From: JANQJA01 sp040880285
Lineage (GTDB): Bacteria; Pseudomonadota; Gammaproteobacteria; Pseudomonadales; Azotimanducaceae
Length of the DNA stretch: 64,000 bases
Assembly (NCBI GenBank): GCA_040880285.1
Contig: JBBDIT010000044.1
Coordinates: forward strand, 1 to 64,000
Direction: 5' to 3'
Shown here one piece after another: positions 25,153 through 35,007 of the stretch. The notes under the pieces are model-generated. The model made no database searches and was not told the origin of the DNA. It saw only the letters and a program-made list of their open reading frames with translations. Position numbers and translations under genes: made by a program. The first letter of the stretch is position 1; the number at the start of each line of letters is the position of its first letter.

Positions 25153-26508
25153 ATGACCGGGCAAGAGACCAGCGAAAGCGAAAAGGCCAGCATCAAAGAG
25201 AGAATCCGTCGCGGCGACCTGAGCGCTTCCAACCGTGAAGTCCTGGAAGCCTATGCCATTGACCCGCACTATGACCCCTACGCTATTCCATTGGAGTCAC
25301 TGGATCCCGGCCACCCGGCCCTGTTCCAGCACGATACGCTTTGGCCCCACTTCAAGCGGCTGCGTGAAGAAGATCCGGTTCACTACACCCCAGACAGTAT
25401 GTTTGGTCCTTACTGGTCGATTACCCGGTACAAGGACATTATGCATGTGGATACCCATCACAAGATTTTTTCTTCCCAGGAGCGACTCGGTGGTATCGCA
25501 CTTGGCGGCGCCGAAAGCCCGGAGGATATGGATGAAAATTATCGACTCCCCATGTTTATCCAGGAAGATCCGCCCAGGCACGACGAACAGCGAAAGGTCG
25601 TCACACCACTTTTTATTCCACGCAATCTTGCAGATCTCGAACCGCTGATTCGCGAACGTGCCGGGCATATTCTCGACCATCTCCCACGGAACGAGGAATT
25701 CAACTGGGTTCGTGAGGTCTCCGTTGAACTGACAGGACAGATGCTGGCGACGTTGTTTGATGTGCCCCAGGAAGATCGCCTGAAGCTCATTCACTGGTCC
25801 GACACGGTTTCAAACCTGGGCAACCCGGATTACTTTGACACACCGGAACAAGGCTTTCAGGAGTTATTCCAGTGCCTGGCCTATTTCAGCGAATATTACG
25901 AAAAACGCAAAACCGAGCCAGCGAAATTCGATCTGATATCGATGCTCGCGCATGACCCTGCGACTGACAATATGACGCCACAGGAACTGCTGGGAAACGT
26001 CCTGCTACTCATTGTCGGCGGCAATGACACCACCCGTAACTCAATCACTGGCGGTGTGCTTGCGCTCAACAAGAATCCGGACCAGTATGAAAAGCTGTTG
26101 CAGAACCCGGGCCTTATTCCAAAGATGGTGCCTGAGATCATTCGCTGGCAGTCACCAGTTGCGCACATGGCGCGCACTGCACTGGAGGATACCGAGGTAG
26201 GGGGCAAGAAGATCCGCAAGGGCGATCGGGTCGCAATGTGGTATATCTCGGGCAACCGCGACGAGTCCGAAATTGAAAATGCCGATCAATTTATCATCGA
26301 CCGCAACAACCCGCGTCAGCATGTCGCGTTCGGCTTCGGCGTACATCGTTGCGTTGGTAACCGCCTCGCCGAGATGCAACTCAATGTCATGTGGGAAGAA
26401 ATCATGAAGCGATTCCCCAAGGTTGAGGTCACAGGCGATCCGGTCTATCTGCCGTCAAGTTTTATTCACGGAATTCGCGAATTGCCTGTAACTATCCGCG
26501 ATAGCTGA
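25153..26508 (+). CDS. Cytochrome P450, CYP153-like
   Basis: A 451-residue soluble bacterial P450. The I-helix oxygen-activation motif VGGNDTTRNS is followed by the ExxR of the K-helix (EIIRWQSP) and the heme-binding loop FGFGVHRCVGNRLAE with Cys400 as iron ligand. The GNDTTRNS helix, the VGNRLAEMQL helix and the C-terminal FIHGIRELPV resemble CYP153 terminal alkane/fatty-acid hydroxylases, though CYP125-type steroid hydroxylases share part of this. No ferredoxin or ferredoxin reductase gene is adjacent; the FAD reductase at 37209 could serve but is 11 kb away, beyond the gap. Confidence 0.85.
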   Translation: MTGQETSESEKASIKERIRRGDLSASNREVLEAYAIDPHYDPYAIPLESLDPGHPALFQHDTLWPHFKRLREEDPVHYTPDSMFGPYWSITRYKDIMHVDTHHKIFSSQERLGGIALGGAESPEDMDENYRLPMFIQEDPPRHDEQRKVVTPLFIPRNLADLEPLIRERAGHILDHLPRNEEFNWVREVSVELTGQMLATLFDVPQEDRLKLIHWSDTVSNLGNPDYFDTPEQGFQELFQCLAYFSEYYEKRKTEPAKFDLISMLAHDPATDNMTPQELLGNVLLLIVGGNDTTRNSITGGVLALNKNPDQYEKLLQNPGLIPKMVPEIIRWQSPVAHMARTALEDTEVGGKKIRKGDRVAMWYISGNRDESEIENADQFIIDRNNPRQHVAFGFGVHRCVGNRLAEMQLNVMWEEIMKRFPKVEVTGDPVYLPSSFIHGIRELPVTIRDS

Positions 26509-26551
26509 TCTGAAACAGAGATGCCATGGGCGTTTAACACGGACCGTCAGG

Positions 26552-27256
26552 TTAAATCTTCGTATCCTTGATGCCAATCCGGGCGATCAGGGCACCGAGT
26601 CCAGCCGGTGCTGAGAAAAAAGGAGAGTGGCTCGTGCGCATGGAATTGATCAGTGTGCACCCGGCTTCCTGCGCCATCCGTCTTTGTAGCGACACATGAA
26701 TCGCCTGATCTTCGATACACTCGATGTACTGCTTCGGCACACAACCAAAGCGATCCGCAGTCAGCGACAATTTCTCTGTAAACGCGGCTGGATTCTGTGG
26801 CCGCAATTGCCTGATCGCCACGTCGATATCCGAGTCGTCGCAGTCATGATAAAAGGCTGACGGGATCACTGCCGGTTTTACGGTTACCAGGCCCTCGTCA
26901 TTTACCTCCATGTTGTCGCGTAGGGCCGTGGCAAAACTCAGGCGCGCCTTGTCATTAATACTTTCTCCGTCCAGGGGCGCAAAAGCTGCCAGATAAACCA
27001 GACGTGCAATTCGATTCGGCCGCGCTTCAGCGACAAGAGAGATCACAGCACCGGCCATACTGTGTCCCACCAGCACCACCGGATCATGACAAGACTCAAT
27101 CTCACCTAGTACCGTGGCCACATAAGAATCAAGCCCTTCTGACAGCGGTAACTCAGGTGTTCGCACGGTGTGGCCGCGCTCTTCAAGAAACCCCCTGACC
27201 TTCTGCCAGCAAAAAGCCCCATGCCAGGCACCATGTACCAACACAATTTCAGTCAC
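26552..27256 (-). CDS. Alpha/beta hydrolase (EstC/salicylate-esterase type)
   Basis: A 234-residue hydrolase with the early oxyanion motif LVHGAWHGAFCW, the nucleophile elbow VGHSMAGAV (Ser) and a C-terminal SHSPFFSAP with the catalytic His; the acid is likely in EDQAIHV. This pattern is typical of the compact plant-like/EstC esterase branch acting on small esters or lactones. It converges on the P450 gene and ends 43 bp from it. Its 5' end is only about 30 bp from the assembly gap, so its promoter is mostly unseen. Confidence 0.85.
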   Translation of the reverse strand: MTEIVLVHGAWHGAFCWQKVRGFLEERGHTVRTPELPLSEGLDSYVATVLGEIESCHDPVVLVGHSMAGAVISLVAEARPNRIARLVYLAAFAPLDGESINDKARLSFATALRDNMEVNDEGLVTVKPAVIPSAFYHDCDDSDIDVAIRQLRPQNPAAFTEKLSLTADRFGCVPKQYIECIEDQAIHVSLQRRMAQEAGCTLINSMRTSHSPFFSAPAGLGALIARIGIKDTKI

Positions 27257-27287
27257 AATGGATCACAACCTTTCATTCTTGCACCCT

Positions 27288-27387
27288 NNNNNNNNNNNNN
27301 NNNNNNNNNNNNNNNNNNNNNNNNNNNNNNNNNNNNNNNNNNNNNNNNNNNNNNNNNNNNNNNNNNNNNNNNNNNNNNNNNNNNNNN
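27288..27387. other. Assembly gap (100 N)
   Basis: Exactly 100 unknown bases, the standard placeholder length for a scaffold gap. True size and content are unknown, so the neighbours at 26552-27256 and 27490-28512 may not really be adjacent. Apparent open frames running through the N are artefacts. Confidence 0.99.
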
Positions 27388-27489
27388 CGGGCCACTGCAC
27401 AAATCGATCTGAACAGGTAAGATCATAACTTGTCTCATTGACCAAGCAAGTATCACTCACAAGCGACTCAAAATCGGGGAGTACCGGGA

Positions 27490-28512
27490 ATGAAATATCG
27501 ACTACTGGGTAAAAGTGGTATCAAGGTTTCTGAACTGGCTCTTGGTGCCATGACCTTCGGCACGGAGACCGGTATCGGTGTTGACAAGGATGAAAGCCGC
27601 AAGGTGTACGACCGGTTTCGGGAGGCAGGTGGCAACTTCATCGATACGGCAAATGTCTACAATCGTGGCACCAGCGAAACCTATCTGGGCGAGTTCATGG
27701 CCGGAGACCGTGAACGCCTGGTCCTTGCAACCAAATATACCGGTGCCATGCGGAGCCGGGATATCAACGCGGCTGGCAACTCTCGCAAGAATATGATGGA
27801 TTCCGTCCATGCCAGCTTAAAGCGCCTGAACACTGACTATATTGACCTGTACTGGGCCCACGCTTTCGATCCCCTGACGCCCACCGAAGAGTTGATGCGG
27901 GGCATGGACGACCTGGTATCCCAGGGAAAAGTGCTGTATGTGGGCATCTCCGACACACCGGCCTGGGTTGTTGCCCGCGCCAATACCATGGCTGAACTCC
28001 GGGGCTGGAGCCAGTTTGTTGGCTTGCAGATCCGTTATAGCCTGATCGACCGGACCGTGGAACGAGAACTCCTGCCCATGTCGCGCGCGCTGGACCTGGC
28101 GGTGACGCCCTGGGGCATCGTTGGTTCGGGTATTCTATCCGGCAAATACAACACCGATCCAAATACCGAGGGACGCGCCGCCATGCGTGGCCAGATCGAC
28201 GAGCGCTCCCTCAACATTGCGAGCGAAGTGGTCGCGGTCGCCAAAGAAATCGGCGCAACTCCCACCCAGGTTGCAATCGCCTGGGTTCGAGCCGCACACG
28301 CCAACATCGTGCCACTTGTAGGCGCGCGCACGGTAGCACAATTGGAGGAAAATCTCGGCTGCCTCGATGTGAAATTATCCGAGACACATAGGCAACGATT
28401 GAACGAAATCAGCGCGATCTCACCCGGCTTTCCTCACGACATGTTGGCGCGACAGGCAGAGGCCCGGCAAGCTCGCATCGACAATCACCGGGCCTGGTCT
28501 ACGGATCTATAA
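27490..28512 (+). CDS. Aldo/keto reductase
   Basis: A 340-residue (alpha/beta)8 barrel enzyme reducing aldehydes or ketones with NADPH. Seen are the N-terminal LGKSGIKVSELALG, NFIDTANVYNRG (catalytic Asp and Tyr), LATKYTG (Lys), IDLYWAHAFD (His) and the cofactor-binding VGARTVAQLEENL near the end. It is full length. It resembles the YajO/Tas-like branch, which has broad substrates. A GGGG-containing site precedes the ATG. Transcription may start inside the assembly gap upstream. Confidence 0.88.
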   Translation: MKYRLLGKSGIKVSELALGAMTFGTETGIGVDKDESRKVYDRFREAGGNFIDTANVYNRGTSETYLGEFMAGDRERLVLATKYTGAMRSRDINAAGNSRKNMMDSVHASLKRLNTDYIDLYWAHAFDPLTPTEELMRGMDDLVSQGKVLYVGISDTPAWVVARANTMAELRGWSQFVGLQIRYSLIDRTVERELLPMSRALDLAVTPWGIVGSGILSGKYNTDPNTEGRAAMRGQIDERSLNIASEVVAVAKEIGATPTQVAIAWVRAAHANIVPLVGARTVAQLEENLGCLDVKLSETHRQRLNEISAISPGFPHDMLARQAEARQARIDNHRAWSTDL

Positions 28513-28529
28513 AAACCGGTAGCTCAATC

Positions 28530-29300
28530 CTAGCCAGCTCTGGCGGCTTCCTCGCGAGCTGCACGGACTTTCTCACTGTCCTGGTTGAAGAGCAACTCGC
28601 GCCTGGCCTTCTCCTCTGCCTCGGTTAATTCGCGTTTACCCAGGTCACGGCCCACGTGACGCCCCTTGTCCACGGCAGGACGTTCACCAACCTCGTCGAC
28701 CCAACGCTTGACGTGCGGGAACTTATCCCACACGGCTTCATCGATCAGGCGAGCAAGCAAAAACGCCCAGGGCCAGGTGATAATGTCGGCGATTGAATAG
28801 TCATTACCAGCAAGATATCGATTCGCCGACAGTTGCGCGTCCATCACCGCGGATAGTCGGTCCACCTCACCAACAAATCGTTTGATACCATACTCCAACT
28901 GTGCCGGGTCCTCTGCAATATTCTTGCCGTAGTTCTTGAAGTGATTGGCATTGCCCATCATCGGGCCAAGATTTGCCATCTGCCAGTGTACCCACTGCAA
29001 AACCGCATATTTGGGAACCGGGTCGCCCGGCAGGAATTTGCCGGTTTTCTCCGCCAGATATTCCAGGATGGCGCCGGATTCAAAAATGGCCAGCGGGCTG
29101 GCACCCGGCGAACCACCTAAAGGTTGGTGGTCGACAATGGCTGGCATACGGTTGTTGGGACTGATCCGCAGGAAATCAGCCTTGAACTGGTCACCGCCAC
29201 CGATGTCCACGGGCACTAAATTATATGGCAGTTCGCACTCTTCCAGCATGATGGAAACCTTCCAACCATTGGGTGTGGGCCAGTAATACAGGTCGATCAT
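28530..29300 (-). CDS. Glutathione S-transferase, YfcG/Ure2-like (Nu class)
   Basis: A 256-residue cytosolic GST. The thioredoxin-fold N-terminus reads IDLYYWPTPNGWKV, where Thr and Asn after the Pro replace the Tyr/Ser/Cys of other classes, as in E. coli YfcG and YghU. The glutathione site continues with NNRMPAIVD and ESGAILEYLAEKTG. The helical domain includes NRYLAGNDYSIADI. Nu-class members act as disulfide-bond reductases or on peroxides. AAAGGAAG lies ahead of the ATG. It stands between a convergent aldo/keto reductase gene and the upstream M48 gene. Confidence 0.88.
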   Translation of the reverse strand: MIDLYYWPTPNGWKVSIMLEECELPYNLVPVDIGGGDQFKADFLRISPNNRMPAIVDHQPLGGSPGASPLAIFESGAILEYLAEKTGKFLPGDPVPKYAVLQWVHWQMANLGPMMGNANHFKNYGKNIAEDPAQLEYGIKRFVGEVDRLSAVMDAQLSANRYLAGNDYSIADIITWPWAFLLARLIDEAVWDKFPHVKRWVDEVGERPAVDKGRHVGRDLGKRELTEAEEKARRELLFNQDSEKVRAAREEAARAG

Positions 29301-29329
29301 GGGTAATTCTTCCTTTGGAGTTCGTCAAT

Positions 29330-31210
29330 TCATTCTGACGAGGTGAATGATGAGAGTAAAGGCGGCATGGGACAGTCCAGCGAATCCGCAATAGCCCGTA
29401 CCAGTTCTGCCTCGACCGGGGAAACCACCTTGTCCGCTGTAATGATCGCGACACAGGCTTTTAGCAGTTTCGGTTTCTTGAGGGGTGCAAGGTCTCGCAA
29501 CTTGTCAATTGCGTCGTCAATCACGGACAACCGAAGTTCTCCTTTAGCAACGAGTGTAATTTCAATATCCAGTAGACGCCGGGCATAATCGAACCCGACC
29601 CGACTGTCAGAGCTTCGGGTGTCACTTAATGCCAACATCGAAAAGACGATGGCGCACTCTCGTTTGACCTGTGAGTAACGACTGAACCGTTTTCTCCCTT
29701 TGCGACCTTCAAACGCTTCTTCCAGGTGATGCCTTATGTATTTGCCGAGCGCCCATTCCGACAGGGTAATCTTCTGGTCTGCAGCAATCAGGGCATCGAT
29801 ATTCTGCCTGAACTGGCGATACTGGTCCGTTGTGAGTTGGCGCAGGGCGGGCATCACCATCTCGAGAAGCGGCAATCGCATCTCGGGAGAGAGCGTATCG
29901 GCAGTCGGCAGCAATTGCCTTACGCGTGCAAACACCGTCGCATCTGCAGATTGAGCGAGCAGCTCCATTTGACGGCCGCGAACCAATGGGTCGGTCGTCA
30001 GCAAGACAAGATAAGTTACCGCGCGGGCCGAGTAAGGTTCATGCGCGGCTTCGGTCAAACCGGCGGGCATCGAACGGATAATATTCCGTGCGACGTCAAT
30101 CTGTGACGGACCAGGGTTACCTATTCCACGCAATGCCTGGTCGGCATCAAATCCGGACACAGACGCCGCAAGGTCCTCTGCCTGCGGTTCGGTGCTGATG
30201 GCTGTTCGCAGCAGGTATTCACCATCCCAGCGTGGGTCAATCCGCTTGATACGTTCATCCAGCGGCGGGTGAGTCGAGAGCAGCCCGCCCAGCATGACCT
30301 TGACTCCCTGGGCGAAAAACGCATGACTGACCTCCTCGCTGTTTCGGTTCTTGACGATGGAACCAGGCGCATAGCCACCGATTCGCTTCAGCGCACCACT
30401 GATCCCTTCCGGATTTCGCGTGAACTGCACTGCAGAGGCGTCTGCGAGAAATTCGCGCTGTCGACTCACCGCAGCCTTGATCAAATTGCCAAAAAACTGA
30501 CCAATGTATCCCAGCACCAGAAGGCCAATGCCAATGGCGACGATAGCACCACCGGAACCCTTGCGATTGGAAGTCCTGACCGTTCGGTGTGGTGAAAGGA
30601 TAATGCGACCGACAATCGCCAGCATTAAAATGCCATACAGTACTCCCATGAGCCGAATATTGAGCCGCATGTCGCCGTTGAGTACATGGCTGAATTCGTG
30701 CGCAATGACACCCTGCAGTTGTTCCCGGTTCAGGTTCGAGATCGCCCCCTCGGTGACACCGATCACCGCATCACCGGTTGAGTAACCAGCCGCGAACGCG
30801 TTGATGGAGTCATCCGGAATCAGGTATACAGGCGGTACCGGCGTACCGGACGCGATCGCCATCTCCTCGACCACGTTCAGCAGGCGCTGTTGACCGAGAT
30901 CCGAACCGCCACTCACCAGTAATTTACCGCCCAGCATCGCGGCGACCGCTTCCCCACCTTTCGACAGGGACACGATACGGTACAGGCTGCCAAGGGCGAT
31001 AAATGCCAGCACAAATCCGCTGACGGCAAAAAATGCCGTCCAACTATAATAATAGCTGCCGCTGGCGATCGCATGAGAGTTCTGGTAGTTAGCGACCATC
31101 AGGACCAGAAGATTTGTCATGGCCACAAGGCTCAGGACAGCCGCACCAAAAAAAATAATCAGGAGCCTGGTATTGCGGCGCGCTACTTCCTGGGACTCAA
31201 AAAAATCCAT
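29330..31210 (-). CDS. M48-family (HtpX-like) membrane metalloprotease with long C-terminal extension
   Basis: A 626-residue protein. Two hydrophobic segments near residues 15-35 and 50-70 precede the peptidase domain, with the zinc motif HEFSHVLNGD (about residue 165) and more membrane segments around 185-225. The domain ends near residue 330; the remaining 300 residues are helical, soluble-looking and without a family I can name. Core HtpX proteins are only about 290 residues, so this is a fused or extended version. LemA lies 17 bp upstream in the same operon, a widespread pairing of unknown but envelope-related function. Confidence 0.88.
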   Translation of the reverse strand: MDFFESQEVARRNTRLLIIFFGAAVLSLVAMTNLLVLMVANYQNSHAIASGSYYYSWTAFFAVSGFVLAFIALGSLYRIVSLSKGGEAVAAMLGGKLLVSGGSDLGQQRLLNVVEEMAIASGTPVPPVYLIPDDSINAFAAGYSTGDAVIGVTEGAISNLNREQLQGVIAHEFSHVLNGDMRLNIRLMGVLYGILMLAIVGRIILSPHRTVRTSNRKGSGGAIVAIGIGLLVLGYIGQFFGNLIKAAVSRQREFLADASAVQFTRNPEGISGALKRIGGYAPGSIVKNRNSEEVSHAFFAQGVKVMLGGLLSTHPPLDERIKRIDPRWDGEYLLRTAISTEPQAEDLAASVSGFDADQALRGIGNPGPSQIDVARNIIRSMPAGLTEAAHEPYSARAVTYLVLLTTDPLVRGRQMELLAQSADATVFARVRQLLPTADTLSPEMRLPLLEMVMPALRQLTTDQYRQFRQNIDALIAADQKITLSEWALGKYIRHHLEEAFEGRKGRKRFSRYSQVKRECAIVFSMLALSDTRSSDSRVGFDYARRLLDIEITLVAKGELRLSVIDDAIDKLRDLAPLKKPKLLKACVAIITADKVVSPVEAELVRAIADSLDCPMPPLLSSFTSSE

Positions 31211-31227
31211 CGATCGCCCACCCGGGA

Positions 31228-31827
31228 TTAAAAGGAGACCGAGGGTGCGCTTTGAATCGCCTCGCTATCAGCAAATTCCAATAGTCCTGCATCTGACCCG
31301 TGGCCGAACAGGCCAGCAAACACTGCCTGCGGAAAGGACTGTTTGTATGTGTTGTAGTGCATGACCTGATCATTGAACGCCTGTCGCGCGAACGATACTT
31401 TATTCTCCGTACTGGTCAGTTCTTCCATCAATTGCGCCATCGTCTCGTTGGCCTTCAAATCCGGGTAGGCCTCAACTGCAACATTGAAACGAGCCAGTGC
31501 ACCGCCGAGGGCTTGCTCGGAACTACCCAGGTTCCTGATCGCATCGGCATTGCCCGGATCCCTTGCGGCGTCTGCCAGAACATTGGCAGCGGCATCCCGC
31601 GCTTTGGTCACCGCTTCCAGGGTCTCCCTTTCGTGGGTCAAGTAGCCTTTGGCTGTCTCCACGAGGTTAGGAATCAGGTCGTAACGTCGCTTCAATTGGA
31701 CTTCAATCTGCGCAAACGCATTTTCGTATCGATTCTTGAGCGCCACCAGCTTGTTGTAGATAGCGATTGCCCATACGAGCAGGACACCAACAATCACGCC
31801 TGCAATCAGGGTCGTTGAAATTTCCAT
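31228..31827 (-). CDS. LemA family protein
   Basis: A 199-residue protein with one N-terminal membrane segment (about residues 5-24) followed by a helical bundle. The family pattern YNKLVALKNRYENAFAQIEVQLKRRYDLIPNLVET is present in full, as is the YNTYKQSFPQ segment near the end. LemA proteins face outward from the inner membrane as helical bundles; their role is not settled. It is first in a two-gene operon with the M48 protease. Confidence 0.92.
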   Translation of the reverse strand: MEISTTLIAGVIVGVLLVWAIAIYNKLVALKNRYENAFAQIEVQLKRRYDLIPNLVETAKGYLTHERETLEAVTKARDAAANVLADAARDPGNADAIRNLGSSEQALGGALARFNVAVEAYPDLKANETMAQLMEELTSTENKVSFARQAFNDQVMHYNTYKQSFPQAVFAGLFGHGSDAGLLEFADSEAIQSAPSVSF

Positions 31828-31843
31828 AGCGTTTCCTTATTGA

Positions 31844-32092
31844 CTATTTTTGATATTTGGCCTTCCATTCCGTATAAGGCATGCCATAAATGATCTCCCT
31901 GGCCTCTTCATAATCCAGTTCGATTCCTTTATCCTCTGCGGCCGCTTTATACCACTTACTGAGGCAATTTCTGCAGAATCCGGCAAGATTCATGAGGTCG
32001 ATGTTCTGTACTTCCTTATTTTCGTCAAGATGCTGGACCAGGCGCCTGAATGCAGCTGCCTCCAGTTCGATTCGGGTTTGATCGTCCACCAC
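31844..32092 (-). CDS. DUF1244 small protein
   Basis: An 82-residue protein of the DUF1244 family, seen from FRRLVQHL, LAGFCRNCLSKWY (two Cys spaced CxxC) and YEEAREIIYGMPY. The start is a GTG at 32092 behind AAAGGAGG; the ATG just before it is out of frame. The CxxC may bind a metal or mediate dimers. It is 16 bp upstream of lemA and read in the same direction, so it may be cotranscribed, and divergent from rapA. Confidence 0.85.
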   Translation of the reverse strand: MVDDQTRIELEAAAFRRLVQHLDENKEVQNIDLMNLAGFCRNCLSKWYKAAAEDKGIELDYEEAREIIYGMPYTEWKAKYQK

Positions 32093-32142
32093 TCATGCCT
32101 CCTTTGGATCATCAGCTTATAGCTTAACATGACGGTATTTAT

Positions 32143-34965
32143 ATGACGGAAATGAAAGTCGGACAGAAATGGATCAGCAACGCTGAACCAGAACTGGGTA
32201 TGGGCAGGATTACTGGAATGGAACAAAGGACCGTCTCTGTCTACTTCGACCTCGCTTCTGAAGAACGCCGTTATGCGATCGCCCAGGCCCCTTTGACCCG
32301 TGTGAGGTTCAATCCCGGTGACGAAATCGCAACACGGGACAATATCCGTCTTGCCGTCACCAGGGTTATCGAGCGTGATGGACTTTTTGTCTACCATGGT
32401 ACTTATCTCGGGACCGACACGGCGGTCATAGAAACCGAACTGGACGCCAACGTCCGATTCAGCAAACCCGAGGATCGGTTGTTCACTCACCAGATCGACG
32501 ACAATCGCTGGTTTAACCTGCGATATCATTCACTCCAGCGTCTGGCCGCCCTCTCCCAATCGCCTTCCCGAGGCCTTTATGGGCCCAGGGTATCTTTGAT
32601 CCCGCACCAGCTGTATATCGCCAATGAAGTGGCGGTGAGATTTGCACCAAGGGTTCTGCTGGCCGACGAGGTCGGTCTCGGCAAAACAATCGAAGCAGGC
32701 CTTATCATCCACCAGCAGTTACAGACAGGCCGCGCCAGCCGGGCGCTGATCATTGTACCTCCTGCCCTTACTTTCCAGTGGTTTGTGGAAATGATCCGGC
32801 GATTTAACCTGCACTTTACGGTGATGGATGAAGACCGCTGCGATGAGATCATTGCTGACAATGACGAAATCGATTCGTTTTCCGTGTTCAACCCGTTTGA
32901 AGCACAGCAACTCATGTTGTGTTCGCTTGACCTTTTCACAAACAATCCGGATCGACTCGACCAGGTGCTGGATGCACCATGGGACCTCGTGGTCGTAGAT
33001 GAGGCCCATCACCTGGAATGGAGTCCAACCAATGCATCACAAGCCTACACGGTGGTTGACCTCATCTCCCGTGCATCCAGAGGTTTATTGTTATTAACCG
33101 CAACACCGGAACAACTGGGGCACGCTGGTCATTTCGCGCGACTAAGATTACTGGATCCGGACCGCTTCCACGATTACGACGCCTTCGTCGCGGAAGAAGA
33201 GGCATTCGAGGATATCGTCGTCGCTGTCGATCGGCTGTTAGATGGGTCCGGGCCAGACAAGGTCGCAGCACGGGAGGCTATTGCCGCACGGCTTGGGGCC
33301 CCATCAACTGCCACTGATGATGAACTGATTCGTGCACTACTGGACCGGCACGGGACCGGTCGTGTGCTCTTCCGAAATGTAAGGTCCTCTGTCAAAGGCT
33401 TTCCGACGCGGGTACCCAAATCCCATCCGTTAACCGCGCCAGACGCCTATCAGCGTATGGCCGGCGAATCCATGCGCTTTTTTCCCGAGACCCTGGTCGA
33501 TAACTGGACTAGCCTCGATCCGCGGGTGAACTGGTTAATTGAACTTGCAACGACGCTGGCGAAAGAGAAATTTCTCGTGATCTGCGCACACCAGGAGATC
33601 GCCACCAGTCTGGAAAAGACGCTGCGGGAACGAACACCCATACGCACAACCGTGTTCCATGAAGGTATGGACCTGATTGAGAGGGATCGAGCCGCAACCT
33701 ACTTCGCCGAAACGGACCGCGGCGCACAGCTGCTCGTGTGTTCTGAAATTGGCAGTGAAGGCAGGAATTTCCAGTTCGCAAGCCATCTGGTGTTATTCGA
33801 TCTGCCCCTTGGCCCTGACCTCCTTGAGCAGCGCATTGGGCGCCTGGATCGTATCGGTCAACTTAAAGATGTCATCATCCACATACCTTATCTCCAAGGC
33901 ACCCCTGGAGCCGATCTTTATCGGTGGTACGCCGAAGGTGTCAATGCCTTTAACGAGTCCAATCCGGTAGCACAGAGTCTGTTCGAACAATTTGGTCATG
34001 AAATCGGCGCCGCCCCAATCGAAGAACTGGTTACCAGAACCAGAAAACTGAATACGAAGCGACGAGAGGAAGTGAATCGTGGCAGGGATCGCCTGCTCGA
34101 GTTCAACTCACACAACCCGGCTATCTCCAGTGCCATAGTGAACGACATCAATGAACGCGAGGGTGGTGCCGAACTGGAAGCCTACATGGAGCTATCATTC
34201 GATCTGTGGGGACTGGAATCAGAACCACTGGATGAACACGTCATCTCTGTCAAACCTACCGGGGGAATGGTCCGCCACTTCTCCGCCAGTATCGAGACCC
34301 TGGATCACTATCATTACCCGGAACTGCCGGAAGACGGGATCCAGGTCACCTACGATCGCGTAACAGCGCTTTCACGTGAAGACGTCGGTTTTTTGACGTG
34401 GGAAAATCCCATGGTTGAGCAAGCCCTTGAAATCGCAACCACCGATGTCACCGGTAATAGTGCAATGATCGCTGTCAAACACGATGACCTGCCTTCCGGC
34501 ACCTTGCTGGTAGAGACACTGCACGTGGTGGACTGCGTCGCGCCCTCGGAATTAATGGTCGATCGTTACCTGCCACCCGTCGTGGTCCGTGCGGTCATCT
34601 CACCGGATCTCAGCAACATCGCCGACCACTTGCCGTACACGGCCTTTGAAACCGAGCGTCTGGACGTGGAATCTTCTGCATTGCACAAGCTCCTGGATTC
34701 TCAGATGGATGGCATTCGTACCATGATTGCAACCGCGCACGATTTGGCCATGGAAGAACTGACGGTACTTAAGGTCGCTGCGCTTGCTCAGTCTACTCGC
34801 AGCTTTGATAACGAGATTGAGCGATTGACTGCACTCAAAGCCGTGAACGATGCAATCCGACCGGAAGAGATCGAGTATTTATCAGCCGTTAAAGCATTAA
34901 TCCACGCGGCCGTGAACGACGCCGGTATGCGACTCGATGCGATCCGGGTAATCGTCGCAGCCTAG
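32143..34965 (+). CDS. rapA: RNA polymerase-associated ATPase RapA
   Basis: A 940-residue Swi2/Snf2-type ATPase that binds RNA polymerase and helps it recycle after termination. The N-terminal tudor-like region (residues 1-110, with GQKWISNAEPELGMG) is followed by the helicase lobes: LADEVGLGKTIEAGL (motif I), DEAHHLEW (motif II), LTATPEQ (motif III), and in lobe two GSEGRNFQFAS and QRIGRLDRIGQ (motif VI). The C-terminal RapA-specific domain fills the rest. Length matches E. coli RapA (968). It is transcribed alone. Confidence 0.96.
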   Translation: MTEMKVGQKWISNAEPELGMGRITGMEQRTVSVYFDLASEERRYAIAQAPLTRVRFNPGDEIATRDNIRLAVTRVIERDGLFVYHGTYLGTDTAVIETELDANVRFSKPEDRLFTHQIDDNRWFNLRYHSLQRLAALSQSPSRGLYGPRVSLIPHQLYIANEVAVRFAPRVLLADEVGLGKTIEAGLIIHQQLQTGRASRALIIVPPALTFQWFVEMIRRFNLHFTVMDEDRCDEIIADNDEIDSFSVFNPFEAQQLMLCSLDLFTNNPDRLDQVLDAPWDLVVVDEAHHLEWSPTNASQAYTVVDLISRASRGLLLLTATPEQLGHAGHFARLRLLDPDRFHDYDAFVAEEEAFEDIVVAVDRLLDGSGPDKVAAREAIAARLGAPSTATDDELIRALLDRHGTGRVLFRNVRSSVKGFPTRVPKSHPLTAPDAYQRMAGESMRFFPETLVDNWTSLDPRVNWLIELATTLAKEKFLVICAHQEIATSLEKTLRERTPIRTTVFHEGMDLIERDRAATYFAETDRGAQLLVCSEIGSEGRNFQFASHLVLFDLPLGPDLLEQRIGRLDRIGQLKDVIIHIPYLQGTPGADLYRWYAEGVNAFNESNPVAQSLFEQFGHEIGAAPIEELVTRTRKLNTKRREEVNRGRDRLLEFNSHNPAISSAIVNDINEREGGAELEAYMELSFDLWGLESEPLDEHVISVKPTGGMVRHFSASIETLDHYHYPELPEDGIQVTYDRVTALSREDVGFLTWENPMVEQALEIATTDVTGNSAMIAVKHDDLPSGTLLVETLHVVDCVAPSELMVDRYLPPVVVRAVISPDLSNIADHLPYTAFETERLDVESSALHKLLDSQMDGIRTMIATAHDLAMEELTVLKVAALAQSTRSFDNEIERLTALKAVNDAIRPEEIEYLSAVKALIHAAVNDAGMRLDAIRVIVAA

Positions 34966-35007
34966 GTAATCTGGCTTAATGGAACTGACTCAAGTCGGTG
35001 AGCTGGG

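Noticed and set aside
27168..27460. Open frames crossing the N run
   Set aside because: They exist only because unknown bases are read as X; they cannot be supported.
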